Assembly (NCBI RefSeq): GCF_007565055.1
Contig: NC_044554.1
Coordinates: 20,500,921 to 20,564,920, forward strand
Direction: 5' to 3'
DNA from: Rhinopithecus roxellana
Taxonomy: Eukaryota > Chordata > Mammalia > Primates > Cercopithecidae
Length of the DNA: 64,000 nucleotides
Shown here one piece after another: positions 1 to 11,640 of the stretch. A program made the position numbers and the translations under genes. How positions within the stretch are numbered: the stretch's first letter is position 1; every line of letters begins with the position of its first letter. Under the pieces are notes generated by a model. It was not told the origin of the DNA. It made no database searches and worked only from the letters and a program-made list of their open reading frames with translations.

Positions 1-945
1 ATCAGGGATATTGGCCTGTAGTTATCTTTTTCTGTTGTGTCCTTGTCTAATTTTGGTATTAGAGTGATACTAGTTTCATAGAATGAGCTGGGGAGAAATC
101 CCCCCTCCTCCATGTTTTGGAATAGTTTCAATAAAGTTGGTACCACTTCTTCTTTGTACAGATGGTAAAATTTGGCACTGAATCCATATGGGTTCTGGGC
201 TTTTGTTGTTGTTGCTGGGAGATTTTGCTAAATTGATTCAATTTTATTCCTTGTTACTCATCTGTTCAGGATTTCTATTTCTTCCTGGTTCAATCTTGGG
301 AGGTTGTACCTTTCCAGGAAATTGTCCATTTTCTCTAGGGTTTCTAGTTTCTGCGCGTAGAGGTATTCATAGTAGACTCTGATGATCTTTTTTGTTCTGT
401 GGTATCAGTTTTAATGTCACCTTTATCATTTCTGATTGTACTTATTTGAATATTCTCTCGTTTCTTAATTAATCTACTTACTGTCTCTGAATTTTGTTTA
501 GTCTTTCAAAGAACCAATGTTTTCCTTCATTGATTCTTTGTATTATTCTTTATCTCAATTTCATTTTTGTCTTCTCTGATTGCTATTTTTTTCCTCTGAT
601 AGCTTAGGGTCTAGTTTGTTCTTGTGTCATTTTTCTAGTCATTGAATTGTAATGGTAGGTTGTTAATTCAATACCTTTCCATCTTTTTGATATAGGCATT
701 TAATCATACAAATTTTATTCTTAGCACAGCTTTAGCTGTATCTCAGAGGTTTTGGTATGTTGTGCCATGATTTTCATTTGTTTTGAAAAATTTTTTTATT
801 TCTTCCTGAATTTCATTGTTTACTCAAAGGTCATTCAGGAGTAAATTGTTTAGTTTCCATGTATTTGTGTGTTTTGAGAGTTCCTCTTGGTATTGATTTC
901 TAATTGTATTCCACTGTGGTCCGAGAAGGTATTTGATATAATTTT

Positions 946-1256
946 TTTGTTTGTTTGTTTTTTGTTTTTTTTTGAGACGGAGTCTTGCTCTGTCGCCGGG
1001 GCTGGAGTGCAGTGGCCGGATCTCAGCTCACTGCAAGCTCCGCCTCCCGGGTTTATGCCATTCTCCTGCCTCAGCCTCCCGAATAGCTGGGACTACAGGC
1101 ACCCGCCACCTCGCCCTGCTAGTTTTTTTGTATTTTTAGTAGAGACGGGGTTTCACCATGTTAGCCAGGACGGTCTCGATCTCCTGACCTCGTGATCCGC
1201 CCGTCTCGGCCTCCCAAAGTCCTGGGATTACAGGCTTGAGCCACCACGCCTGGGCT
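946..1256 (-). mobile_element. AluY, Old World monkey type, antisense
   Basis: Antisense Alu with a T-rich head, both arms and the 'gagacggagtcttgctctgtc' type start. Variants 'gtggccggatctc', 'ccacctcgccc' and 'aggcttgagccacc' fit young cercopithecid AluY. Flanks share the 9-bp TSD tataatttt (937-945 and 1257-1265). It sits inside the antisense L1 ORF2. Confidence 0.93.
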
Positions 1257-1431
1257 TATAATTTTAATTTAAAAAAAAAGTTATTGAGACTTGCTTTATG
1301 ACCAAACGTATGGTTGATTTGTAGAATGTTCCATGAATGGAACCACATTCTGCCATTGTTGGATGAAATATTTTGTAAATGTCCTGTAGGTCCATTTGGT
1401 CTATAGCGTAGTTTAAGTCCAGAGTTTCTTT

Positions 1432-1735
1432 CTCTCTCTCTTTTTTTTTTTTTTGAGACGGAGTGTTGCTCTGTCACCCAGGCTGGAGTGCAGTGGTGCC
1501 ATCTTGGTTCACTGCAAGCTCCACCTTCTGGGTTCACACCATTCTCCTGCCTCAGCCTCCCGAGTAGCTGGGACTACAGGCACCCGCCACCATGCCTGGC
1601 TAATTTTTTGTATTTTTAATAGAGATGGTGTTTCACTGTGTTAGTCAGGATGGTGTTGATCTCCTCACCTCATGATCTGCCCACTTCGGCCTCCCAAAGT
1701 GCTGGGATTACAGTCATGAGCCACCGCACCCGGCC
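1432..1735 (-). mobile_element. AluY, antisense, perfect 15-bp TSD
   Basis: Complete antisense Alu whose T-tract contains a short (CT) stretch. The TSD gtccagagtttcttt is identical at 1417-1431 and 1736-1750. The host antisense L1 resumes in register after it. Confidence 0.95.
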
Positions 1736-3824
1736 GTCCAGAGTTTCTTTGTTGATTTTCTGCCTTGATGACCTCTCTAGTGATGTCACTGTAGTATTGA
1801 AAACTCCATGATTATTGTATTGCTATTAACCTGTTTTCTTAGGTCTAGTGTTTTTCGTTTTATGAATGTGGCTGCTCAGGTGTTGGGTGCATATCTATTT
1901 TTGATAGTTAAATCTTCCTGTTTTATTGAACCCTTTATCATTATATAATGTCCTTCCTTGTCCTTTCTACTGTTGTTGGTTGGAAGTCTGTTTTATCTTA
2001 AAGGAGGATGGTTGCAGCTCCTCTCTTGTTTTCCATTTGTGTGATAAAGCTTTTTCCAACCTCTTACTTTAAATCTATAGCTATCTTTGGTCTGCAGGTT
2101 TGTCTCTTCTGGTTGAGGTTTTTTTTTTTTAATCGAATTTTCCAATTTGTATATTTTAAGTGGAGCATTTATGCCATTTACATTTAAAGTTAATGTTAGT
2201 ATGTGAGGTTTTGTACCTGTCATAGTGTTGTTGGCTAGTTTCTTTGGAGTTTCAGTCAGTTAGCTTTGTACTGAAGTGTCCTTTTATGATGGTGAGTATG
2301 GTCCTTTTGTTTCCATGTTTAGAATTCCTTTGATCATTTCTTGTAGGACCTAGTCTAGTGGTGACGAATTTCCTTAGCATTCATTTGTCTAGGAAAGACC
2401 TTACTTTTTAATTTATGAAGCTTAGTTTGACGGGAAATAAAATTCTTGGCTGACATTTTTATTTTCCTTAAGTAGGCTAAAAGTAGGCTCCCAGTCTCTT
2501 CTTGCTTGCAGAGTTTTTGCTTAGAAATCTTTGTTAGTCAGATCGGATTCCTTTGTAGGCAGTTGGATAATTCTCTCTTTCTGCTCATAAGATTTTTTTC
2601 CTATGCATTATCTTTGGCTAGTCTGATGACTTTATGTCTTGGCGGGGCCCTTCTTGAAATGTATTTTCCAGGAGTTCTCTGAGCTTCTTGTATCTGGATA
2701 TCTAAATATCTCCCAAGACCCGGGAAGTTTTCCTGAATAATTTTCTCAAGTAGGTTTTCCATACTTCTAACTTTTTCCTCTTCTTCCTATTGTGTACCTA
2801 TAATCTGTGGGTTTGGATGCTTTGCATAATCCCATATTTCTCTAAGGCTTTGTTCATTTTGTGACATTATTTTTTTATCTAACCAGGCTAATTTGAAGGA
2901 CCTGTCTTCCAGCTCTAAAATTCTTTCTTTCACTAAGTCTAGACTATTTTTAAAGCTTTCAATTGTATTTTGTAATTCCTTCAATTTTTTTTTATTTTCA
3001 GTTCTATTTTTTTCAATGATGTCAATATCTTTTCTCAGATCCTGAATTGTTTTTCTGATATCTTTATTTATGTTTTCAGTTTTCTCTTCAATCTCAATGA
3101 GCTCCTTTAAAATCAGTATTTTGAATTCTTAATATCATATTTCAAAGATTTCATTTTGGTTAGGATCTGTTGCTGGAGAGTTAGTTTTCATTGGGGCTGT
3201 TGTAACACTCAGATTTTTCATACTTTCATAGTTGTTTCTCTGGTTCTTTGTCATGTGGATAAGCTATCTCTCTTTATTTTTTGAGTTTGCTTTTGTTTGG
3301 ATGAGGCTCTTTTCCTTCTCAAGGAGGTGTCTATAATGTATGCTGTATAGAGTCCTTTGGCTTTGGTTCTGGATGCTTTCAGTGGCAAAGAGTCTGTATA
3401 AGTTCCTTGATTATAAATATCCTTTGTATGGTGGCTTTCCCAAATGCTGGTTGTAGTAGCAATGTACTGGATATTTGAGCAGGCTTACTGTATCCTGTGG
3501 GGCTAAAATGGTGGAGATGTCTGGAAGCTTATGTCATAGGCCAGTGGGTGATTCTTACGGGTGAGAGCCGGCTACAGCCAATGTGGATGTGTATATAATT
3601 GATCCTTAAGCACTGGGAGAAGCTCTCTGTTGCCTCAGGTAATGGACTGATCTGTGGAATGCACAGTGGTCTGAGCTCCCTGCTCAGCCACGGAGAGGGG
3701 CCCAAGATGGGGAAGCTCACCTCCAGGTTCCCCAGTTGAAGGCAAAGCACCAGTTCTGAAAGGTTCTTGGGGGTGGCCACAAAGTATCCAGAGGTGTGTC
3801 TAGATTTGGAGTTGGGAAACCTTT

Positions 3825-4400
3825 GCCACCCCAAGTTATCTGCACAAGAAAATGGGGCAGACTAAACTCCTGATATAGACGTGTCAGTGCTCCAAATGCC
3901 TTGATATATGTCTGGGAAACAAGTAGAGCATGCGTTACTGCACCAAGATCTCTGCACTTCAAGAGGGGAGGTATCTGACGCTCATAATCCAAGTAAGCAG
4001 GTGTGCCAAGTGCCTGGAAATATGTCCTGCCATGGGACAGAGAAGTAGCTGCTGCAGAAGGTAGATGGGGTAGATCAAGCTTCTAACCCAGTGGAGCAAT
4101 TGTACTTTAAGCTGGATGATATGCCTGGAGAAGGAGCAGAGAAACAAACACTGCAACAAGGTTGTTGCATGGGATTAGAGGGGTAGCTTAAACTCCTAAT
4201 TCGTGGAAGAAGATGTGCCAAATACATGGAACTACATCTGGGTCTGGAGATGAAGGAGTGCCCCACATCAAATTATTTGCATGAAAAGGAAGTGGTGGCC
4301 CAAGCTGCTATTCCATGAGGGCAGGTGCTCCAAAAACCTGGAATTAGGTCCAGGTGTAGAGCAGAGAGTGTGCCACAGCACCAAGATCTCTGCACAGGAA
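3825..4400. repeat. Degenerate ~110-bp tandem array in old L1 5' UTR
   Basis: Six imperfect units are marked by a core like 'ccaagatctctgcac' near 3829, 3940, 4047, 4151, 4264 and 4379. A second marker, 'gtgccaa..gcctggaa', recurs in most units. The spacing is about 106-115 bp. It lies where the 5' UTR of the antisense L1 should be. Confidence 0.7.
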
Positions 4401-4924
4401 GGGTGGTGAATAGAAATAGGTGAATAGAAAGATGAACTAAGTTCTAATTATAAGTCTGTTATGTGTCTATGGAACTGAAGAAATGCATGACCCTGTATGC
4501 AGTGATTAATTAAAAATTATTTCAATTGATACCTATTTCCATATTTAATGTGCCAACTGAGAAAATTATTATTTTAAGAGACACCTGTTTAGCATGCACA
4601 ACTTTAGCTAAAATTATATTTATTCTAGCTGGATTTACTATGTCAGGGTATGTGCCATCCACCTAAAATATTTTATATCCCAAAAGACACTTCAAATAAA
4701 AATTAACATGCATCTTAGAATTGTATAGCATTTGTATCATTTTGCTCATATTATTTTATGTGTTTCTTGTAGATGAACAAGAAAACATTTATAAGGCTCT
4801 TATTCCAACTTTTACATTGAATTTTTACCAGAACCTATTATGGAAATCATACTAGAATTGTATTTTCACTGCATATAAGTCCCTTACTCTAGATTCATTC
4901 TTACAAGCCTGATATGTGTGATTA

Positions 4925-5203
4925 TTACTTACCTTCCAGAAATTGTTGAGTTATAGATGAACAAGGACTCCATTGTTCATTTGTAGCACATATTTTTTCA
5001 TACCTGCTTAGATCACATTCTCTACTGAAAGAATGGGTATAGGTTGTCAGATTTATACCACAAACAGTTTTTCCTGTCCATTGCCAATTGAGCTGTAGAT
5101 GAGTACTTGACCCAAAGAAATCCATCCAACTATAGGTCAAAAGGATAAGGTTTCTTTTGCAAACATCTTCAATTAGTTGATAATGGTCCCTGGAGTTGAA
5201 TGG
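4925..5203 (-). other. Unassigned antisense frame ending at a consensus splice donor
   Basis: A minus-strand frame is open for 92 codons (5203 down to the stop at 4927-4925). It is rich in Trp (26, 40, 42, 78) and Cys (15, 48, 63, 72, 81). The spacing of W26-M27, N39-W40-x-W42-x-G44, N51-L52-T53, E62-C63-x-L65 and C81-S82 loosely recalls the second half of NK-receptor-type C-type-lectin domains. A consensus donor (G|GTAAGT, GT at 4932-4931) interrupts the frame just before its stop. In that lectin family the last domain exon has no donor, so the resemblance may be chance. There is no convincing initiator codon. I cannot name a gene. Confidence 0.2.
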
Positions 5204-6280
5204 TCATGCACATTGGTGGATTGGAGCTCCTCTGACAAAGGAAAGCCAGGGCCAAGCTGAGTTATGGAGACAGACACTACGAATAATCTGAGACAACTAA
5301 TCTGTTGACAGGCAAAAAACATCAGAAAAAAAAAAATCTATATAGCCCCAAAAGGGAAGATGGAAGTGTGTGTCATTGATTCCCATACTTTCTTTGTAAG
5401 ACTTCAAGCAATTGAAGCTAATGTTTTCTTTCTTTTTTTAAAATCAACTGGCTGTACCTCTTGCAGCTTGACTTCAATTTGTTATCTTTTAAAAAGCTAA
5501 CTTTTCTATTTTTGTTCTGTGTGGGTTTCACTTCTTTGTAAAGAAAAAGCTTTGCCATTTTGTCTCTGTAGTGAGTGGTAACTGTACAGGATCTATATGT
5601 ATATTGCACACAATGTAACTACTTGTTATAACTATTTGGGCTTATAGAAAAATAAAATCATTGAAAAGATCTCTAGGATAGAGAGGTGCATTTCTTCTTT
5701 CCAGTGGGATTTAATAATTTCCATTAGCAAGAAATTACCTTTCCAGTATTCAGATCTAGATACAAAATTGCTTTATGTTCAGACTCTTTAGAATAACTTA
5801 ACCAGGAAGAAAGTATATATTCGAATACATTACAGCCCTCTTTCATTCAAATGTTTTTATTCTTTTAATTTTAAGGTCCTTCTTGTCTATTTTATTTTTA
5901 TATGAGACAAATAAATTGGCTTGGTAAGAGTTTTGCAACTCTCATAAACTTTGTTACATAAAACATGAAGGTTTTTGAGAAGAAACTGGAAAAATTGCTT
6001 AGGGTGGCAAGTAGATTTGGGGAAGTAAATGATTGAGGCTCAGACCCCTTTCATATTTGATGATCAGTACAATTAGACATCTCTGATTATTGAAATATCC
6101 TGATTGAAATGCATGAGCAGAAATGTGCAACAAAACCACCCCTTCAAAGGGGTAACACATTATGAAAAACAAAGGAGTCCAGACCCATGGCCAAAAAATA
6201 TTATTAACCTAGAATGTAAGTGAGAAAACCTAGTTCTAGGTATGCTTTGCATCTGTGGCAAGAAATACCTCCTTACCTGT

Positions 6281-6312
6281 ACACACACACACACAGAGAC
6301 ACACACACGCAT
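6281..6312. repeat. (CA)n microsatellite
   Basis: Imperfect CA repeat with one GA interruption, directly next to the T-rich end of the following antisense Alu. Confidence 0.9.
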
Positions 6313-6609
6313 ATTTATTTTTTCTTTTGGGATGGAGTTTGGCTCTGCCCCCCAGGCTGGAGTGCAGTGGTGTGATTTGGCTCACTGCAACCTCCACCTC
6401 TTGGGTTCAAGCAATTCCTCTGCCTCAGCCTCCCGAGTAGCTGGGCTTACAGATAATGTGCCTCCACACCTGACTAATTTTTGTATTTTTAGTAGAAACA
6501 GAGTTTCACCATGTTAGCCAGTCTGGTCTCAAACTCCTGGCCACAAGTGATCTGCCTGCCTCGGCTTCCCAAAGAGTTGGGATTACAGGTGTGAGCCACC
6601 GTGCCCGGC
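6313..6609 (-). mobile_element. Antisense Alu (older, S/J-like)
   Basis: Recognisable from 'gggatggagtttggctctg' to 'gtgcccggcc', with many substitutions and no clear TSD. Confidence 0.88.
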
Positions 6610-7446
6610 CTATATTCTATATATTCTTAAATCACATTTTGCAGATGATTGTTGGTGTGAATAATATGTAAAGAACAGTGACACTAGACAGCAATGTGGA
6701 CCTCGAGGGATGCTGGCTAGACAATAGGTGGAGAGAGACTATCTCTTCCATGCCTCCCCTCTGATTAGATACTTTCAGACAGGCAATAGCATCATTCTAG
6801 CAGTGAACAGAAAATGAGTCAGACTTAGAAAGACTGTTTGATGCAAACGAAACTTGAATATGACAAGAAAATTTGCACTGCAAAGGAGAGCAATGACAGC
6901 AAGGTCAGTGAAGAATTCCTTCAGTTTCACCTGCCTTTGACTCTGGCTGCAAACTCTGCTGTGATACCCTCATTTTATTATGGTACACCTGAGCTCTGTG
7001 TCCTCTTCTTAGATCCAGTTCTTCTATTGCGTTTAAAATCTTTAGGCAATATTCTTGTTCTCTCTGTAGAAAATATTTTATTACTTTTAAATAGAAAATT
7101 ATTACTCATTTGACTTTCATAGCTGGCCAATACCCATTTCTCCAATCCCATTGCCAACATTCACATGTGACATACCCTAAGTACTCAACCAATGCCCCCC
7201 CCCCCCCATTCTCCGGCCATCCTATAGAACCTGAAATGAACCTCACCTACTTCACTAGACTCAAGGACAATTAAAACAAAAAGAGTAAATTATTTAACTA
7301 CTTCCAGTGTTCAATATTGAATGTTACTGTCCTGAAGTGATCAGGCAAATGTTCTAGAAGAAAAGAACAGTACTTTCGTCTTTAGTTTTACTTATTTATT
7401 CATTTATTAATTGAAAAAGTTTTTATTGAATGCCTAGTATATAACA
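6610..7446. other. Unique sequence with a 13-C run
   Basis: No gene recognised. A homopolymer of 13 C lies at 7195-7207. The open frame at 6838-7113 is Leu-rich, has no recognisable domain, and is treated as chance. Confidence 0.5.
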
Positions 7447-7451
7447 GGTAT

Positions 7452-7812
7452 TGATACAGTTTGGCTGTGTTCCCACCCAAATCTCATCTTGAATTGTAGC
7501 TCCCATATTCACACATGTCATGGGAGGGACCTGGTGGGAGGTAATAGAATCATGGGGTGGGTCTTTCCTGTGATGTTCTCTTGATAGTGAATAAGTGTCA
7601 AGAGATCTGATGGTTTTATAACAGGGAGTTCCTCTACACAAGCTCTCCTGCCTGCTGCCATGTAAAACGTGTCTTGCTTCCCCTTCTCCTTCCACCATGA
7701 TTGTGAGACCTCCCCAGCCATATGGAACTGTGAGTCAATTAAACCTCTTTCCTTTATAAATTACCCAGTCTTAGGTATGTCTTTATTAGCATCATGAGAA
7801 CAGATAAATACA
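7452..7812 (+). mobile_element. Solo THE1-type LTR (ERVL-MaLR)
   Basis: A 361-bp LTR beginning TG and ending CA, matching the THE1 LTR family along its length: 'ggctgtgt.cccacccaaatctcat' near the 5' end and 'aattaaacctctttc' near the 3' end. The 5-bp TSD ggtat is present at 7447-7451 and 7813-7817. No internal retroviral sequence is attached, so it is a solo LTR left by recombination. Confidence 0.95.
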
Positions 7813-8036
7813 GGTATTATTTATGCAGTATGCTAAACTTGTGTTCTAAAGAGTGCCAAGATCAAGGTGCCAGCAAATTTGATCTGTTGATTTCCTCTCC
7901 TTCATAGACAGTGCCTTCTCCCTGTGTCCTCACATGGTGGAAGGGGAGAACTCTGGCCTTGGCAGCTCCTTGTAATGACACTGGTCTCACTCATGAAAAC
8001 TTCACCCTCACGACTTAATCATCTCCAAAGGCCCCA

Positions 8037-8040
<4 letters not shown>

Positions 8041-8130
<90 letters not shown>

Positions 8131-8141
8131 TCGAGAGAGAG
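8041..8141. repeat. Compound (TG)n(GA)n microsatellite replacing an Alu tail
   Basis: About 22 TG units (8041-8084) run into an imperfect GA tract to about 8141. It abuts the Alu TSD gccccatttc (8031-8040) where the poly(T) head of the antisense Alu would lie. Confidence 0.95.
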
Positions 8142-8415
8142 TTTTGCTCTTGTTGCCCAGGCTGGAGTGCAATGGCGCAATCTTGGTTCACTGCAACCTC
8201 CACCTCCTGGATTCAAGCAATTCTCCTGCCTCAGCCTCCTGAGTAGCTGGGATTACAGGTGCCTGCCACCACGCTTGGCTAATTTTGTATTTTTAGTAGA
8301 GATGGGGTTTCTCCATGTTGGTCAGGCTGATACCAAACTCCTGACCTCAGGTGATGTGCCTGCCTTGGCCTTCCAAAGTGCTGGGATTACAGACGTGAGT
8401 CACCATGCCCAGCCA
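8142..8415 (-). mobile_element. Antisense Alu inside an MLT1 LTR
   Basis: Alu body from 'gttttgctcttgttgcccag' to 'catgcccagcca'. With the microsatellite, the insert 8041-8415 is flanked by the 10-bp TSD gccccatttc (8031-8040 and 8416-8425). Confidence 0.93.
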
Positions 8416-8626
8416 GCCCCATTTCGTAACACAATCACACTGGGAATTGGGTTTCAACATAGGGATTTTGGGGAAACACAAACATTCAGAATGTAACATC
8501 TCATAACTTAAGTACAATGATATAAAGCTAACAATACTTAAATACTACGATATACAATATAAAGTTAATGCATTTTACGTTACATGATAAGAGAATAATG
8601 AGGGAAGAAAACAAGATATTTCCTAT

Positions 8627-8628
<2 letters not shown>

Positions 8629-8659
<31 letters not shown>
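8629..8659. repeat. (CA)n microsatellite
   Basis: About 15 uninterrupted CA units. Confidence 0.95.
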
Positions 8660-8661
<2 letters not shown>

Positions 8662-8703
8662 TCATAACAAAATAAAGAGGAAATACTCATGACAGTTAAA
8701 AAA

Positions 8704-8985
8704 TCTGTTTTAGTTTGCTCAGGCTACCATAACAAAATATCACAGATGGGATGGCTTAAACAACAGAAGTTTGTTTTCTCACAGTGCTGGAGAGAGAGGG
8801 CTCTGGTGTCTCTTTCTCTTCTTGTAGGAACTCCAGTCCTGCTGGATTAGGGCACACTCTTACATCTTCATTTAATTTCAGTTACCTCCCTAAAGGCCCT
8901 GACTCCAAATACAGTCACAGTGGGGTCAGGACTTCAAGATACGAATTTGTAGGGAACAAGTCAGTTTCTAATAGTATTCAATAAA
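8704..8985 (-). mobile_element. MLT1-like LTR, antisense, diverged
   Basis: Recognised from the antisense MLT1 signature 'ggcttaaacaacagaag' with 'ttctcacagtgctgg', then 'ctccaaatacagtcac' and 'aggacttcaagatacgaatt'. The middle is shortened. Subfamily not assigned. Confidence 0.75.
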
Positions 8986-9871
8986 TTTTGATCCTTATTT
9001 TTATTATACTGGCAAACAATAAATATTTGATTATTAAATTTATTTGTATTAGTTGGGATATTGAATTTTTGCTTTTAAAATTGTTAAAATTTATATATAT
9101 GAAATAGATTTAGCATAATTTCCATTAACTAGACAAGCATAGCTTGTTTAATTGTGCTGCATTTTATTGTACTTCACGTATATTCTGTTTTTTACAAATT
9201 GATGACAAAACAAGACAAAGAACTAATACTTAAATGTATACTTTTCTAATAATTTTGTTATCTATATTATGGTGTTCATATATATGGTGGAAATGCTACA
9301 TACCGGTGTATTTCTGTGCAGTTTTTCAACACTGTGTTCATTGATGTCATGTTGGTAGCATGAAATAGGGCATGGTGAGAAAACTGGTACCATGGAAATT
9401 AGAAGGCTTGATTTAGGTTTTTGGATGGCTTTGATGTAATAAAATGATGAAGGATATATTAATAATGCAAATTATGTTTAAAAGTTGTATCTGCATCCAT
9501 TTACATTGTGAATACTCCAAAAATAGCCTAAAATTTGAAAAAATCTTTCAGTATTCATGAAAGGTTATCTTATTCAGCAAAGAAGCCACTCACATCATTG
9601 ACAAGTGAGTGAAGTTTAGACATACATCTTTGTTTTATCACATTTGTCTTACTGATTAAGGTAAAAGGAAATGTCAGTCCATATTCATGATGAACTATGA
9701 TCTTGCATCAGTGACAGGAGCAACTTATTTGCTGAGTCAGATTAAAACCATTTATTTAGTCTGTCTCTTTTGTCACACTGTGCTGACAATAGAATCATAA
9801 AACCTGAGTGTACTTCGTATTCAATTTATAGGTGTAAACTGCAAACAAGGTGGGTATAGTCACTTAAAGTA
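8986..9871. other. Unique AT-rich sequence
   Basis: No gene or repeat recognised. Confidence 0.5.
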
Positions 9872-10169
9872 AGTTTTTTTTATTTGTTTGTATTTTTTAG
9901 ATGGAGTCTTGCCCTGTCATCCAGGCTGGAGTGCAGTGGCACGATCTCAGCTCAGTGCAACCTGGGTTCAAGCAATTCTTCTGCCTCAGCCTCCCAAGTA
10001 GCTGGGATTACAGGTGCATGCCACTAAGCCAGGCTAATTTTTTGTATTTTTAGTAGAAACAGGGTTTCACCATGTCAGCCAGGCTGGTCGTGATCTCCTG
10101 ACCTCGTGATACACCTGCCTCAGCCTCCCAAAGTGCTAGGATTACAGGTGTGAGTCACCACGCCCGGCC
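9872..10169 (-). mobile_element. Antisense Alu with small internal deletion
   Basis: Alu from the T-rich head to 'cacgcccggcc'. About 10 bp of the usual 'cctccgcctc' segment is missing near 9960. Probable TSD taaagta (9865-9871 and 10170-10176). Confidence 0.92.
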
Positions 10170-10176
10170 TAAAGTA

Positions 10177-11057
10177 GTTTTATGTCTAAAATTACATAAT
10201 GTAGTTCTCAGCAGGGCTTTTTATGTTAGCAATCTAGTGGTGTCATTAATTTTGCTAACATTTGTAAATGCATACTTTTTTAGCAAGGTGATCATTAAGT
10301 TTCTAGTATATCACTTCCCCCAAGTCTCACTCAAGAGACTTTTATGTTGCTAATTTGGAGTGGACATAGGAGTGGCAGTAAACAGTAATGAAACATTAAC
10401 AGTCTATTTTTTATAGTTATAACAAGAAAAAACTGTTACTACAATCCTTAGGCTTGCATGAACTAAATATATGTTTTAGTGAGCAGAAAACAACTGGTGA
10501 AAAGCTCTTTTCCCATCTTTTTCCCTCATCACTTCTTTCTCATGGATCAAATATGGATATGGCTAGTTTGAAGTGAAGAGGAGTAGAAAGTCTGTGAAGT
10601 ACCCATCACTCTTGAATATTTGAGTGGAAAGCCATTGTTGGAAATGGAGTCTTGGAACAGAAACTTCCCACTGAAGACAACATCGACCTTTCCCCTGCAT
10701 GACAATGATGCCTCCTCAATAAATATAAAGCAGAAATTTTTTTAACCCATTTCCTAACCAACATACTTGGGCTGTCATTGATTTTTTGTTTATGTCTCTT
10801 AATAGGCTCTTTCTCCCTCTTTCTTTCTCTGCTCTGCTGTTAACTCTAACAAGAGTTCAAAAATTCTAGCACTGTGGAAACATTTTTCCTGGAACTTAAT
10901 ATAACTACTGTCTCTGCAGAAGTGAATGCTAAGGTTGATAACTGAAGCATGAGGTTACTGGTCAAAAAGGTGAGCACTCGTTAGGAGGGGTAGGAGAGAT
11001 GAGCTGACTAGTTTTAGGCATTTTCAGGCAGAGTGCACGTGGGATATGCATCTATCT
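10177..11057. other. Unique sequence
   Basis: No gene or repeat recognised. The short open frame at 10150-10353 begins in Alu sequence and is treated as chance. Confidence 0.5.
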
Positions 11058-11412
11058 AGTCCATTTAGGCTGGTATAACAAAATACTGTACCTCATTGGC
11101 ATATAAATAAGAGAAATTATTTCTCACAGTTCTGGAACCTGGGAAGTCCAAGATTAAGGGGCTGCAGATTCAGTGTCTGGCAAGCGCCCACTTTCTGGTT
11201 CATCGAATAGTGCCTTCTTGCTGTATCCTATCATGGTGGAAAGGGGGAGGGAGCTCTCTCAGGTCTTTTATAAGGGCACTAATCCTATTTATGAAGACTT
11301 CACTCCCATAACCTGATCACCTTCCAAGGACCAAAACTCGTAATACCATCCCTTTGGGGATTACGATTTCAACACATGATTTAAGGGGGCCATAAAGACT
11401 CTGGCTACTGTA
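11058..11412 (-). mobile_element. MLT1 LTR, antisense, nearly complete
   Basis: Close match to antisense MLT1 along its length: 'tagtccatttaggctg', 'atttctcacagttctgga', 'gattcagtgtctgg', 'cttttataagggcactaatc', 'acctgatcaccttccaa', 'ggggattacgatttcaac'. Confidence 0.9.
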
Positions 11413-11499
11413 TTATTTATTCTTTCTTTTTTTGAGAATAAGAAAAACAGATATCTGTGTAGCAGTTTATGGTATATGTAGGTTGTACATCTTATTTAA

Positions 11500-11640
11500 A
11501 CCCCACAATCCCCACCACAACTTGTTTTAAGGGGTGACATTTGTATCTTAATTTTACCTCCAAGGAAACTGTGAAACTGTGACTTCAGGAAATAAAGTAC
11601 TATTTTCAAAATACCATTTGAGTAGTAAGAATAAAGAAGA
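11500..11640 (-). repeat. MIR-like fragment (antisense)
   Basis: Diverged match to the antisense MIR core (accacaactt..., then a gaaactgtgaaactg-like stretch). Weak. Confidence 0.4.

Larger units (their letters stand above)
1..4445 (-). mobile_element. Old antisense LINE-1 (enters from left edge, ends in its 5' UTR)
   Basis: On the minus strand this is an old L1 read from the reverse transcriptase part of ORF2 (window edge) back through the endonuclease (to about 2220), the inter-ORF region, ORF1 (about 2280-3250) and a long 5' UTR. Frames at 1993-2223 (resembling the ORF2 start, ILTLTLNVNGINAPLK) and 2787-2984 (ORF1 coiled-coil/RRM junction, with LREIWDYAKHPNPQIIGTQ) show the identity. All frames are broken by stops and indels, so nothing is coding. 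Divergence from young L1 is high, suggesting L1PB/L1MA age (inference). Two AluYs interrupt it at 946-1256 and 1432-1735. The 5' UTR end is taken at about 4445, where the tandem units stop; no TSD can be tested because the 3' end lies outside the window. Confidence 0.88.
4446..6312. other. Mostly unique AT-rich sequence
   Basis: No gene or repeat recognised apart from the small antisense frame at 4925-5203 and a (CA)n tract at 6281-6312 next to an Alu. Confidence 0.5.
7855..8496 (-). mobile_element. MLT1-type LTR, antisense, split by an Alu
   Basis: Antisense MLT1-like sequence at 7855-8040 ('ccaagatcaaggtgccagc', 'ctgtgtcctcacatggtgga', 'cttaatcatctccaaagg') resumes at 8426-8496 ('gggtttcaacatagggattttg'). 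The split is caused by the insertion at 8041-8415, and the site is duplicated (gccccatttc). Confidence 0.85.

Noticed and set aside
3717..4266. Cluster of minus-strand frames resembling a multi-exon gene
   Set aside because: They translate the ~110-bp tandem units of an old L1 5' UTR; the similar peptide pieces reflect the DNA repeats.
3825..4400. Regularly spaced repeats suggesting a CRISPR-like array
   Set aside because: Units are ~110 bp, diverged throughout with no constant-repeat/variable-spacer pattern, in a primate L1.
7452..7812. Promoter and poly(A)-like signals that might mark a gene
   Set aside because: They are internal to a solo THE1 LTR with TSD; no linked exon is visible.
8015..8246. 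Several overlapping frames with Cys-Val, Arg-Glu, Thr-His or Ser-Leu repeats
   Set aside because: They translate the (TG)n(GA)n microsatellite and the adjoining Alu.
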